DNA of 64,000 nucleotides from Diplosphaera chodatii (taxonomy: Eukaryota > Chlorophyta > Trebouxiophyceae > Prasiolales > Stichococcaceae), in contig JAALGY010000036.1 in assembly GCA_032358165.1 (NCBI GenBank), positions 248,001 through 312,000 of the forward strand, written 5' to 3'. The notes below the pieces were generated by a model. That model was not told the origin of the DNA. It saw nothing but the letters and a program-made list of their open reading frames with translations, and searched no databases. Shown here one piece after another: positions 1 to 11,918 of the stretch. Numbering within the stretch: the first letter of the stretch is position 1; each line of letters starts with the position of its first letter. The translations under genes and the position numbers were made by a program.

Positions 1-944
1 CCGGGATGGCAGGTGTGGCGCCTGCTGGCCGAGACGCAGATGCTGCAGGGCGATGCGGCGGCAGCGGCGGCGTCCTACGAGACCGCAAACTCGAGGGCCG
101 GCGGCGGCAGCATCGAGCTGCTGTCGTCGTGGACAGATGCGTTGGTCGCGGCCAACAAGCAGCAGAAGGTGGACAGCACTTCCTGTCGCAGCTCTGCTGG
201 CCGCAAGGCAGTTACTGTGGTGGCGAGGTGCCGGTAGAATGGTGGCATGCATGTGTTACGCTGCCATTCATGCCATTCAATTGTCTTTTGTGCAGGCAGT
301 CGAGGTGGTGAAGGCAGCCAAGCAGAAGGCAGACAGTGCGGAGTTGGGTGTGGACCTGGACCTGCTGCAGGGCAGGGTGCTGTCCTCGTGGCGGGGCCAC
401 AACGGCGAGGCGCTCGCGCTGTACGACCAGCTTGCTGAGGTGCGCCTGGCGCTGCAGCCAGGCAGCGTGCGCCGCTGTCTAGCGGTCGCGCCGAGCCACG
501 CTTGCTTTGTCATCGTGGCAGGAGGTTCTAGCCTGAATGAAATGAGCGTGCCTCTGCACTGCAGACGCACCCCACCGACTTCAGGCCGGTCCTGGCCAAG
601 GCGCTTGTCCTGAAGAGGTGCCCCTTGCTGTGCCATGGTGCCACGTTACAAGGTGTTGCGCTGCATCAGAAACGTTTCTGGACGACGACTGGTGTGTATG
701 TCTTGCGTTGCAGCGAGGGCAGGAAGGCCGACTCCGCACGATATGCCATGAAGGTGACCAGCAATGCATATAGCAAGCTTCATGGGGTGCTGTTCTCTGC
801 TTTGCTGCTTACTCGCACACGTGTGCCATGGCAGATACCATGCAGCGTGTCTCTCAGCCAAGGTGCACATGCTGCCCGTAGGCGCGCTACCTGGCGCCTG
901 CATCGGCGCGGCAGGCGGTGGAGGCGGTGCTGCAGCGATCATGA
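1..944 (+). CDS. SLOW GREEN 1-like chloroplast TPR protein (3' part)
   Basis: The gene is cut by the left edge. Five exons fit: 1-168, 296-439, 565-617, 714-753 and 882-944, ending in TGA. They encode helical TPR-type sequence with blocks such as VWRLLAETQMLQGD, SSWRGHNGEALALYDQL and PTDFRPVLAKALVLKR. The order 'DLLQGR...EALALYDQL...DFRP..A.....R...A......YL.P' resembles the C-terminus of plant SLOW GREEN 1, a stromal TPR protein needed for chloroplast development. That assignment is family resemblance from memory; the TPR fold is well supported and the exact orthology less so. It converges with the SET gene, with 125 bp between the two stop codons. The missing N-terminus would be expected to hold the transit peptide. 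Confidence 0.62.
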
Positions 945-1069
945 CAGATGACGCGACCAGTGCGTGTGCATGTGTGAGTGGCAGTGTTATAGTGGTTGAT
1001 TTCAAGGGATATCGGCAGCCACTATCTTGACCGCGTCACGATGCTTGAACGAACCGCAGAGCCAGTGCC

Positions 1070-3921
1070 TCAACCCAGTGCGTTAAGTGCTGATGCAAGT
1101 ATGCGCTTCTTCTCGATGCGGAACTGCAATGCTAGAGCTGCCCGGGCCCCAAGTTTGCCCATCTCCTCTGTTGATGCTGCCATGGCCTCGTCCTCCGCTA
1201 AAGTCGTTGGCCTACTGTCCCTCTCATTCTGTAGAAGTGCTCGCATTGCCGCTCGAACCTGCCAGATGATGTCTCAATGTCAACACGCTGTAGCAACGAA
1301 CAACAGGTCGACAGGTCTGACGCTAGGTACGCCTGGACTCTGGTTTGCCATGCACCACCCACCAGGTAGCATGCTCATGTTGCTCTGGTACCGCACCTGG
1401 CTTTCCTGCTCTGCTGGGAGCGGCACCCGGAAGCTTTGGGCTGTCGCATTGGCCAGCAGCTGTGGCGCTGCGAAAGCAGCTCGTAGGACGACCAGGGATT
1501 CCTGATCAAATCCCTCCCTCCTGACTGTTGCCTGTTGTTGAATCGACCGTTCACATGCTGTCACTCTGAGCGCGGTCAAGGGTACGGGCCACTATCTGAC
1601 ATTAGCATGCGAAAGCAAGCTCGCTGCATGGAGGGCAGACAGACCTGCTTTGCCACGTCTTTGAGGCCGAGCTGATCCGCCAGCAGCGCGAGTCGGACAT
1701 GCGAGACGTTCTGCACGGCAGGGCAACTGCCACCTCACCCACTTCTGCGCATGATCGCACATAACCAGCTCTGAAGAGCACCAGGCATGCATGCCCGGGC
1801 AGGCAAATCAGCGTGGCAGGCCATCCAGACCTGTTGCGACCTCAACCGCTGCGGCAAATCATCAAGGAGGTACACATCGTCCGGGTTGTCGCCCACCACG
1901 AACGTATAGCGCAGCAGCAGGTTATCATTACTGCGGGGTCCGTACGTATTGAACAGCTGGCTCCCTGCAGCATCAGGTGGTGTCAAGGCTGCTGCAGCTG
2001 AGCTGTAGCACTGTCGAGCAGCAACCAGTGTGCACCCCTGCAGAACCGTGAGATCTGCGAGGCACGGACGGCGCTCGTGTGCCTGCACACGTCACAGGTC
2101 TCACCAGCACTGATGCTCCTGCTGAGCGTGTCAACTTGGAAACGCTCCCGAAACTGATTGTAGCCAGCCTCCGTGGTGACAGCCTGCAGATGCAGCCATG
2201 TTCTGGCGACATGGCTGCTGGTCTGCCGCTCAAGGTTGGTGAGACATTCCGCTCAGACAGCCGCACAGCACACGAGGGACAGCCGCCCGTTGCATGGCTT
2301 TGCACCTCGGGATATGCGTGGTGATTGATCAGGTCGACAGCGGGGACCAAGCAGAGTGCTTGGCGCCCATCTGCTGATGACATGCCGACAATGCCCTGCA
2401 GACGCACAAGTAACTGGTCATTCTGTCCTGCACCAGCTAACAACAGTGCACAAGGCAGATGGCTCGCCATTACCTGCATGATGACACCTGCGATGATGCA
2501 GTAGCAGACCAGCTTGCCGTTCTCCCCCAGCATGTTGGACAGTGTGAAGAGCGCGGCTACGGCAATGGCACACTTGAGCAGCGCCGTCTGGCCGGGGCCT
2601 GCATGACTGCATGAAGTATCGTCTGCAAGCTGCAGCGTACATCCAGCAGCGGCATGACAACCACACCATACAGCCGTGACACTGTGTTGGGAGTAGCGGT
2701 CGCCCACCAGCTTCCTCGCTGGTGAAGGCCCTCGACGCCACCGTGTCCAGTGCCCAGTGCAGGGCCGCTGCCGAGGTGTTGGCACCTGGATGCACCATTG
2801 CCCCGTCGGCGACGCCTCATTCAGAGTGCCAGGTCGCTGGGCACATGTGTGCGACAACGATGCCTGCGCATCTGGTCAGCTGGCAGCTGGCTGGACCTGG
2901 TGTTAGGCGCAGCAAGTCCTCATGCACCTGCTGCCAGTGCGCTCTCTGTTGCAAAGCCTGCAGCACAGGTACACCGTGGTGCCAGACTGATTCGCGAACA
3001 CAGCTTGTGGTGCAGTGCACTGGTGGACCGGCTGCAAAACACTGTGCACACCGCGTGTGCTGCCGGGGTGTACTGCAGCAGCGCCAGGCTGTCGGTGTCC
3101 CAGCGCCATGGCGGGTCGTGGCTGGCCGGCAGAGATGCCAGAAGCCCTGCTCTGGGAGGAGCATCACCTTGTTGCTTCTCCCACAGCAGCACCAACGCCA
3201 GCCGCACGTTCCTGCCGAGCAGTTCAGAACGGCCAGTAAGCAGCCGACTGTGGATGAACACTGATCATCACGGTCGAGGCAGTCAGATGATCGTCCGCAT
3301 GGCACCAGCGACATGAACAGGCTGATGCTCACTTGTCACTCTGAGCCCAGAACGCTGGCGATGCAAAGCTGGCAGGCAATTTGCTGGTCTGATTGCGGTC
3401 AAGCGACACTTCCAGGGCGGCACTCCGCGGAACCTGCATTTGAAGTTCGATACTTAGCAGGATGGTGACAGCCTTTGCCTGCACCTTAGGGCATCGCAGG
3501 TCGTGCACACACCGTCATGATGGTAGTATGGGGACGTAAATCTCGTTGTGCAAAGATTCCGCGCAGGCCTCGGTGCGATGCGGGCGCGACACCATGCAGG
3601 CTGCATCCGCAGGAGGCAACTCCAGCTCATCCTGTGCACACGGTTCCAGCAGCACGTTCCAAGGCTAACACATATGCCGCACAAGCGTGGTGCGCACCGG
3701 ATGCCAGCGCTCTCAGCGCGGGCCATGAAGGTTTGAGTGCCGGCATCCGACAGCCAGCACAGCGGCGCTTTGCTATCGCATGCCGGCACCACATCTTGCT
3801 GTGCAATACCGTCGCTTCCCGCAGCGGTGCCGACTGATGAAAGTGACAACAGCAAGCAAATAAGCGAGCAGACGGTTTGCAGGAAGATTGTAGACCCTGC
3901 CTTAGGCCTGAGGGAGTCCAT
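1070..3921 (-). CDS. SET-domain protein methyltransferase, Rubisco LSMT/SETD-like
   Basis: Minus-strand multi-exon gene. The first ATG (3919-3921) opens a hydrophobic stretch (TIFLQTVCSLICLLLSLSS) that looks like a signal peptide or anchor. Next comes the SET N-flank around 3500-3620 (GLRGIFAQRDLRP), then helical sequence at 2920-3260 (NVRLALVLLWEKQQGD, PWRWDTDSLALLQ) and the SET core: ALDTVASRAF, LVPAVDLINHHAYP near 2350 (the conserved NH..P signature) and NTYGPRSNDNLLLRYTFV near 1900 (the catalytic-Tyr block). The LSMT substrate-binding domain follows, ending in RIEKKRILASALNALG and TGA at 1070-1072. It would transfer methyl groups from SAM to protein lysine (or histidine); the substrate cannot be read from sequence. 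The exon between 3560 and 3680 is not resolved. Confidence 0.8.
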
Positions 3922-4380
3922 CAAGCTGCCATGCATGCAAAGCATCAACTCAAAACAATGTGCAGTCCATGATCGCGCGTCTCAGTGCTGTGAGCATGTT
4001 GACATGACTTCTCCTCCTTGCGCAAGCTGTGACGAGAGTTGCAGTTGACGTCGTCCGAGCTGCACCTGCAGTGTGCTGCCATGACTCATCGCTTCCATCC
4101 AGGTGGTGCCGGATAGAGCACTAGGTTGAGAGGTCCTGCTGACCAGCATGTAGCTTGTGTACCTCTCACGCTGTCTGTTGACTCGGACTCTGCTCTGCTC
4201 TCTACTCGTTGCAGCTCGAACGAGCCAAGCAATCCCACAAATTGCAAGGTTGCAACAGCATCAAATACCAATGGCACTACTGGTGCACGCACGCTAGTAG
4301 TGCGCTTTCCCTCACCAGCATGCACGTGCCCAGATCAGGCACACACGGATAGTGCTGCGGATGAACTGCGGGGGCGGCGA
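3922..4380. other. intergenic region, SET gene promoter / ABC1K 3' region
   Basis: 459 bp between the start of the SET-domain gene and the stop of the ABC1K gene, both on the minus strand. It should contain the SET gene promoter and the ABC1K 3' UTR. No additional coding exon, tRNA or repeat was recognised. Confidence 0.5.
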
Positions 4381-7300
4381 CTACCTCCTGCTTGCGATCA
4401 GAGTCTGCAGCCAGGCGGGTGCGCTCTGCAGGCGCACATCTGCTGTGCTCCCATCTTCGGGCGCGACCATGAAGTTCGATGCCGGCACATACTGCTCATC
4501 CTGCCCCGGTCTTGACAGGCCTGCCTGCGCGATTCTGGCGGCGATGCGGGAGGCGAGCCGCTGCACAAACAGCTCCGCTGCGGGTGCAAACATGTCGCTG
4601 ATCAGCGGGAGGCCAGTGCCTGCAGAATCGCAGGATACACTGCCAGCAGCTATGCTGTCTGGATCAGGCTGCCAACAGCTGACCAGGAGGGCGCAACGCT
4701 GCCTGCCACCGAGACCCAGCATGCGGGAGACAACTCGCACACCTGTGAACAGCAGCCCGGGCGCCAGCTCGGGCAGCAGCGGCGCGAGCTCGCGGGCCAG
4801 CTGCAGCGCGCGGCCGCTGGTCGCCGCGTCGGGCGCCGGCAGCGAGGCGGCCCGCAGCACATCGCTCAGCCCGCGCACCACCGCCAGCGCGTCCTCGTCC
4901 TCTGGGGTGGGCGCCACCACCGGCTGCAGCCTGCAGGGCGGGGCGCGCAGACAGCTGTGTGGACTCGAATGCAGGCCGCACATATTGGGTGCTGGCCGGA
5001 TTGCTGCGAACCCTGCGGAGCGGGCAGGTGTGCAGTGTCCCTGGGCCAGACGGCTGACGGCGGCCAGGTGTGCGGTGGGCGATGTGACAGGGGGACCAGC
5101 TGACCGAGGGGCATGGGGGCCGGCACTGTGGTGGGACGGACCTGTCGAAGAACTCGAAGAAGTTGAGGGGGCCGAGCGGTGCCACGGCCTGCACCGGCCG
5201 TGGAAGCCCGGCGCGCAGGCTGAGCGCCAGGGCGGCCGGCACGCTGTCCAGCACCAGCTGGCACACCGCGTAGGCGCCGGAGCGCCCCAGCGCATCCGCC
5301 GCCGCCGCTGCCTCCTGCATCCGGGAAGCAACATGGTAGTGACCGCAAGGGTGCCCTTACACTGGTGATGGTCGGCAGGATGCTCCTACGGCTGGGTTTC
5401 TCCCCGACATCAGCCTATGTAGCACGCGAATGCAGTGTTCTGCAGGAAGAGTGGATGGCATGTGTGAGGTTGTGTGAACAAACCTCTGCGAACAGCTCGG
5501 CAGCATAGCTGCCCCGTGGTGCAAACACGAGCCGGAGCGCCTCCTGTGCATTCTTGTCAAGGAGCGGTCGAGCCGTGGTTCCTGTGCCAGCAGCTGCTCG
5601 CTGCAGCAGTACGACAAGCCACACGTGTTGAAGAGGGCCATATTACCACAGAGAATGAGCAGCACATAGAGTTTTGGTCGTACATCATGTACAGCATAAC
5701 CGAAAGCATCTCACGACCAGCATGGTGCCGCACCTGGTGAGGTGGCACAGCTGTGTCGCCGTTCAAGCCATCAACAGTGAAGCGGTTGAAGCCAGAGGCC
5801 AGGCGCTGCAGCCGTGCAACGTCGATTCTGGTTTTGTTGCCATACAGCGTCGCCCGCAGCGCGGTCTGCAGCACACCGAAGCCAGTCAAAGTCCAAGGGC
5901 AACTCCCTAGGTAGCACGACCATCTGCGGTGTGAGATCAGGGGTGTGGAGCCCCGCTCTTTATGTGTACCTGGATGCGTGGGTCGTTGTCCTGCAGCAAG
6001 CGGCGGGCCAGGTACGGGAAGCACTCCTGCACGATGCTGTAGCTGGGGTCCACTCGCAGCGCAATGCCCTCTGCAGCAAACGAACAAAGCGGTTGGCCAC
6101 TTGACGCGATGCATTACCGTGCAGCTGGGATCCAGCAACCAAGCGCCCATGGCAGCGACAACAGTGCGAACAGTGTGTGCGTGTGCATGTGCACATGCTG
6201 CAGCACGTGGCGCACCCAGGACGCTGAAGCACCGCAGGATGAGTGCAAAGTAGCTGGGGATCTCGAAGGGGTAGCTCTCCGTCAGCGCCTCGATGTCTCG
6301 CGTGATCTGCTCCAGGTTCACCCCCTTGGCTCCCCCCCCTGCAGCGCAGCGCCACACCGTGCTCAGGCGCCGGTCTTTCGCGCCGGGCCACTGCCCACCC
6401 GCTCTTGCATTGGGCGACGACAGAGGGGTTGCAGCGAGGTACACCAGGGGGTCGAGCAGCACCGACGGAGATCTGGCCGAGGATGCGGCCGAGGGGCTCG
6501 GCGATGACGCTGCTGTCGGGGGCGTCCGCGCTGATGAAGCCCAGCCGCCGCAGGTCCTCCGGCACCGCGGCCCAGTCCCGCAGGCTCAGGTGCGCGATGT
6601 ACTCCACCAGCGCCATGCTCTGCTCCTGCGTCACCTCCGTCTGCAGGCAGCCAGCCAGCACCTCGCACGCGGGCCAGGCAGCGTGGGCGTGCAGTCTTGG
6701 GTGTGGACCAATGGCCAGCAGCAATGCACAGGCCAGGGGCCACTGCTGCCGCAGGACTGGCACAATGCCTGAATGTGTCAGCGATGCAAGGCAAATACAA
6801 ATCGACTATATGGGCGCACCATCAGGCCAAAGTCCAGGATGCAGACTTTGCCGTCTGGCGTGCGCAGCAGGTTGCCGGGGTGGGGGTCGGCGTGCAGCAG
6901 CCCAGTCTCCAGCAGCTGCAGCAATGGTAGGAGGTGGTGACTGCACAGTTTGCAGTACACCAGAGATGCCACGCTTGCATTGTGTTGCTACCTTCAGGCC
7001 CGACGACAGATGATGGTGCACCTGAGTCAAGTAGCAGTTGAGCAGCGTGTTGCACAGCTCCCTGACATCCGACGCGTTGGACTCGCTGAGCTTCTCGCCT
7101 GCAGCCAGTGTCGACTCGTTGCAGCTGTCGCTGGCTGTGGAACCTGCACCACTCATGATGGACAGAACTTGCAAACATAAGCAGCAAAGTGACAGGAAGG
7201 TGCAGCGCACCCTGCACCCACTCCGTGACCAGAACCATGCGCGTGGTCAGCTCCGGGTACACGGCCGGCACCACGATCCCGGGCAGCTTTGCCATTTGCA

Positions 7301-10300
7301 TGCGGAACACGTCTGCTGTGGCTGCCTCAGTCTCATACGCCAGCTCACTGAAGAACCTGAGCGCCCAGGCGTCAATCAAACCCGCCCAGTCTGTCGTCAC
7401 CTGCCACCGCACGGTGTCCATTCTGTAGCACACGCCACTTGCACGCGCCAATGCAATCCCAAGAGCACAGATCAGCACCCCAGCCCTTGCACAGCCGAAG
7501 CAGGAAAAGCAGCAGCACACCGTTTGCGTCCGTTGCAAGAAGACCGCAAAGGCGCGCATCAGGTACAGATCCAAGGCAACCGACGACAGCACATCAGGCC
7601 GCTGGACCTGTTCGAAGGAAAGGCTCATAGAGATCATTGCTGGTTCAGGGTAGTGAAAACTATGGAGGGCATAATGGCATGGCATGATAGGCGTCAACGA
7701 GAAGCTGTTCACAAGGCATGCATAGCCGGCAAGCACCTTGATAGCGACCTCCCCGCCGCCCACCCCCTTCATTATCCCCCGGTACACCTGCGACGTCACA
7801 GGTTCACTCACCTCACAGTGTCGCCCAACTGCCGAAGTTTGAGCCATGTTGAACCCAGGTTGGATCGCAGCAGGGCTGCTGCACACCTGCCCCAGGCTGG
7901 CTGCTGCCACCGGCTCGTCAGAGATCTTGGCCAACACCGCGCCCACGGGCCGGCCCCAGGCCCGCTCCATGACCTCCAGGGCTGTTTCTGTGGGAAAGGG
8001 CGGCACGCGATCCTGCATGCGCCACCGTGAGGTTGCAACACTTGGCACGCCGACTTTGAGGCGCAAGTTGAGGAGACAAAAATAGGAAGTATATAGCAAA
8101 AAACAGCCTGGAGCTGTGCGAAAAGGTGACAAGCACAGGGCCAACCTGCAATAGCTCTATCTGCACAAGGTAGTTGGCGTCCAGAAGGTCGACTCTGGTG
8201 GACAGTGCCTGAAGTCAAACACGGCACACCAGATTCAGCTGCTGACCATGTGGAGGGTGCTAGCTGCCAGGACACACGCTGTCAGAGCTCGACAGCAGTG
8301 ACCACCTGTGCGACCTTCACGAACGCCGGCCCGAGGCGCTCGATGTGCTCCCGGAGTTGCCGGGCGCGCAGAGCGCTGTTGGTCAGCAGGCGGCCTGCTT
8401 TGACAGCAACAGTGCGTTGCGAGATCGCTTTGACGCAGGTGACTGACAGACCCCGGGCAATTTGCACAGTGCCTCCGCACTATCCACACTACATACCTTG
8501 GAGATAGTCCACCCCCAGGCCGCTGCCCCACCTAAGTGCTACCCAGGCCACCCGCAGCGAACGCCGTGCAACAACGACTGGCCGACTCACGAAGTACTGC
8601 AGCAGATCAAGGTTGCAGACCGCGGTCGGAAGCCTTGCAATGCAGTGACAGCATCTGCATTGCAAAGAACAAGCAATGCAGCAGCAAGCCGCCAACCTGC
8701 TGCAGAATCTGCCGGTTGTAGGTTGTGGGCACATCCTGCACATCGATCCAGCCGTTTGAGGGGTCATAGCCGTCCCCTGGGGTCGACACAGCTATGGCCA
8801 CAGCAACCGCCACTGCTATTGCTGTGATCAGGCCAGCACTGTAGCCAGCAGCCCCTGTGCCGCAAATGAGTGGCAAACCTCAACATACTGACAGACCAAG
8901 CTAACAGCGTGACAAAAGCGTGCATGGAGGCATCGAGGCATATCAGGCTGCAGGGCTGTAGAGCGCTCATCCATGCAGCTCACCATATTCCTCAAAGTAC
9001 TTCAGCGAAGCGGCGATGCTGGCAGCAGCTCCAGCCAGCGCACCCTCGGCCTGGTGCCCGACGGGGATGCTGTCCAGCCCGGCCGCAAGGGCATGGATGA
9101 GGGCCTGCAGCAGCCCCAGACGATGCAATCACTGGTGCAGCAGCATCGCATCCATACACACGATATTGCATTGTCACAGGTCCGATGCAGCCATCGGAGC
9201 AGCAGGGCAGCCCCACCTCGCAGGCCTCCACACCACCCTGAAGCGCGTCAAGAGCCGCCTGCTGCAGGCGTGCGGCATCCCAGCTGTACCCTGATAACCC
9301 GTCAAATGCCAGCCCGCGGCCTGCCAGCGAGGCGCGCAGTGGCTCGAGAGCCTGCAGAGCTGCTGAGGTGCCAAAGTGTGGCACGAAACCCCCGTCTGGC
9401 GTCGCAAACAGCACCTGTTGGCAAACGGCGCACATGTTCTGGGGTTTGGATGCTTCAGCATGCCTGGCTGTGGCAATCCTTGCAAGTTGGCACAGTGATG
9501 TCATGCAGAGCTTGCAGCCACAGTCGGAGTGCACGGCACCTCTGTCCCCTGTCCGATGCGACTGCCGAGCGCGCTCAACAGGTCTGCCAAGGTGCGTCGC
9601 ACGCCTTGCAGCGCATCAACTGGAGCCCGAAAAATACTGTCCCCTGATCAGCAAATACACAGCCACCTTTCACGTGACTGTGCCGCTGTGCAACAGGGAA
9701 AGCTGACTTGTCACCTGAGCACACCACTACCACCGTGAGCAGGTGCACCTGTGTCAAATACTGATGGCAGTCGGGGGAGCTGAGTTGCCAAGTCATCCAG
9801 CTGTGCCTGCAGCCGCTGCAGGAGCTCTGCTGGCAGCCGGGAGCCCTGACTCGCCAAGTCATCGAGCTGTGCCTGCAGCCGCTGCAGGAGCTCTGCTGGC
9901 AGCCGGGAGCCCTGACTCGCCAAGTCATCCAGCTGTGCCTGCAGCTGCTGCAGGAGCTCTGCTGGCAACCGAGAGCCCTGATTCGCCAAGTCATCCAGCT
10001 GTGCCTGCAGCTGCTGCAGGAGCTCTGCTGGCTTTGACGCCGCTGTACGTGATGCCGACTCCAGGGCCTCCCGCCCAGACTGGGCCTGCTGCGCTGCTGA
10101 GCTGGCGAGCTGGTTCGCCAAGTCATCGAGCTGTGCCTGCAGCTGCTGCACGAGCTCTCCTGGCTTTGACGCCGCTGTATGCGATGCCGACTCCAGGGCC
10201 TCCCGCCCGGATTGGGCCTGCTGCGCTGCTGAGCTGGCGAGCTGGTTTGCCAAGTCATCAAGCTGTGCCTGCAGCCGCTGCACGAGCTCTATTGCTGGCT

Positions 10301-11578
10301 GCCGTAACGACAGCTTCGATGCCAATGTACGCGATGCCGACTCCAGGGCCTCCCGCCCGGATTGGGCCTGCTGCGCTGCTGAGCTGGCGAAGCCATCCTG
10401 CGCCTGAGACAAAAGCACGGACGTACATATTGTATGCCTCCTGCAAGTAGAGGCCATTTGTTGCTGCTTGTTCACCACAGCACAGGTCACCTGCTGCAAA
10501 TGCTGCAGGAGTTCTTGATAGCCATCCCGAAGCACGTCCAGCGGCTCTCTGACGGCATCTGACAGTGGCGCTTGCTGCTGAACGGCGTCCTGAAGCGCGC
10601 CCAGCGGCTGCTTGACGGCATCTGACAGTGGCGCTTGCTGCTGAGCGGCATCCTGAAGCGCGCCCAGCGGCTGCTTGACGGCATCTGGCAGTGGCGCTTG
10701 CTGCTGAGCGGCATCCTGAAGCGCGCCCAGCGGCTGCTTGAAGGCATCTGGCAGTGGCGCTTGCTCTTGGACGGCGTCCTGAAGCGCGTCCAGCGGCTGT
10801 GTGACGGCATCTGACGGTGGCGCTTGCTCCTGAATGCCATCCTGAAGCACGCCCAGCGGCTCTCTGCCGGCGTCTGGCAGTGGCGCTTGCTGCTGAGCGG
10901 CATCCTGAAGCGCGTCCAGCGTCTCTCTGATGGTATCTGGCAGTGGCGCTTGCTGCTGAGCGGCATCCTGAAGCGCGCCCAGCGGCTCTCTGCCGGCATC
11001 TGACAGTGGCGCTTGCTGCTGAGCGGCATCCTGGAGCGCGTCCTGCGGCTGTCTCAGCACGTCTGACGGTGGCGCTTGCTCTTGAATGCCATCCTGAAGC
11101 ACGCTTTGCGGCTGTCTGATGGCATCTAACAGGCTGCCGGAGGAGCTGGAGACGGCGTCCACCGCCGCAGTTGCGCGGCCAGACAGCTCCGCTTGCAACT
11201 CTGAAGCTGCACGACATATGTCAAGCATGGTCTGCACATGTTCATGGCTTTATTGCTCACATGCATGCGTCGCACACCAAAACACCACAGCAGACCTTGG
11301 GTGGCTGCGCTGGTGGATTCGCTTGATACAGCCTCTCGCAGAGCCTGAGCGGATGGCGCTTCGGGCGCATCTGCCAGGATGCTGCAGCGCACGATGCTGC
11401 GTCTGCCACATCCTGTTCGGACAGCGACTGGATGATGTACCCGGGCCGTGGGCAGCAAGCTGCCGCTATGCAGGCCGCGAGCTATCCCATGCATGATGCC
11501 CAGCGGATCGTGTAGGTGTGACGGCAACGCAGGCCAGCGAGCTGAGGCTTGCATGTGGACTGCCTTGGTGCTCGCCAT
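4381..11578 (-). CDS. ABC1K/ADCK atypical kinase with N-terminal amphipathic repeat domain
   Basis: Long plastid-type ABC1K gene. ATG at 11576-11578 begins a Ser/Arg-rich transit peptide (ending near [14 protein letters not shown]). About 480 residues of coding repeats follow (see repeat entries), linked in frame through exons near 9570-9620 ([18 protein letters not shown]) and 9180-9410 to a hydrophobic segment at 8770-8870. The kinase module follows: [32 protein letters not shown] (Ala-rich loop), [23 protein letters not shown] (the HAD/N catalytic loop of the family) and CILDFGL. The conserved ABC1K tail comes next, including [19 protein letters not shown] and [15 protein letters not shown], ending in TAG at 4381-4383. 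It resembles plant ABC1K5/6/9. Plant relatives act in thylakoids and plastoglobules on prenyl-lipid metabolism. The hallmark KxGQ motif reads KVAQ here. A two-gene reading is possible but frame continuity favours one. Confidence 0.85.
9775..10020 (-). repeat. four 66-bp tandem coding repeats (22-residue units)
   Basis: Four near-identical 66-bp units encode a 22-residue amphipathic helix of the form RLPAELLQ(Q/R)LQAQLDDLA with a Gly/Ser/Pro junction. They lie inside the N-terminal half of the ABC1K gene. A 22-residue period with one Pro per unit is the layout of exchangeable apolipoprotein helices. The similarity is in architecture, not an established relationship. Confidence 0.9.
10015..10400 (-). 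repeat. three ~132-bp tandem coding repeats (44-residue units)
   Basis: Three units share [19 protein letters not shown] followed by LVQ(Q/R)[11 protein letters not shown]. The first encoded copy carries a few extra residues. The second half of each unit is homologous to the adjacent 66-bp unit, so both arrays probably grew from one 11/22-residue module by unequal exchange. Confidence 0.88.
10530..11120 (-). repeat. nine 63-bp tandem coding repeats (21-residue units)
   Basis: Nine 63-bp units plus a partial one encode variants of [20 protein letters not shown]. Variation is mostly at Asp/Ser/Pro and Lys/Arg positions, and the frame is kept in every unit. High DNA identity between central copies suggests recent expansion or homogenisation; copy number is likely to vary between strains. 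Confidence 0.92.
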
Positions 11579-11918
11579 TTTCGCGGGAGCGTACCGATAT
11601 CCACCCCTCCAGGGCCATAACAATGACCACAACCAGACGGGACCGTAACCCTTTACGTTTGACTCGAGCTCCCCTTTCTGTGTCGCCCATCGGGTCCATC
11701 GAGTCAGTCAGCCAGCCAGCCGTGCAAAGCACACGCTGCTCACCCGGGGTGCGTTATGGAGGCCCATCATCGCCAGCAGTCAACGTGCAAACCCACTACT
11801 TGCTGCTTGGCCTGCCTCGTGAGTCAGCTGCTCAGAGAAGCCCTTGCTATGGATGGGGTTGCTGCCCTCCCATGTGAGCCAGCGCCACATGTTGCAGCGC
11901 CGGTTGCTCGCATCAGCG
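11579..11918. other. intergenic, ABC1K promoter region
   Basis: 340 bp upstream of the ABC1K start and downstream of the OB-fold gene stop, both minus strand. No further coding sequence or recognisable element was seen. Confidence 0.45.

Noticed and set aside
9743..10450. Long plus-strand open frame rich in Pro/Ala/Gly (about 235 codons)
   Set aside because: It is the antisense shadow of the ABC1K repeat arrays; open only because the repeats lack stops on that strand.
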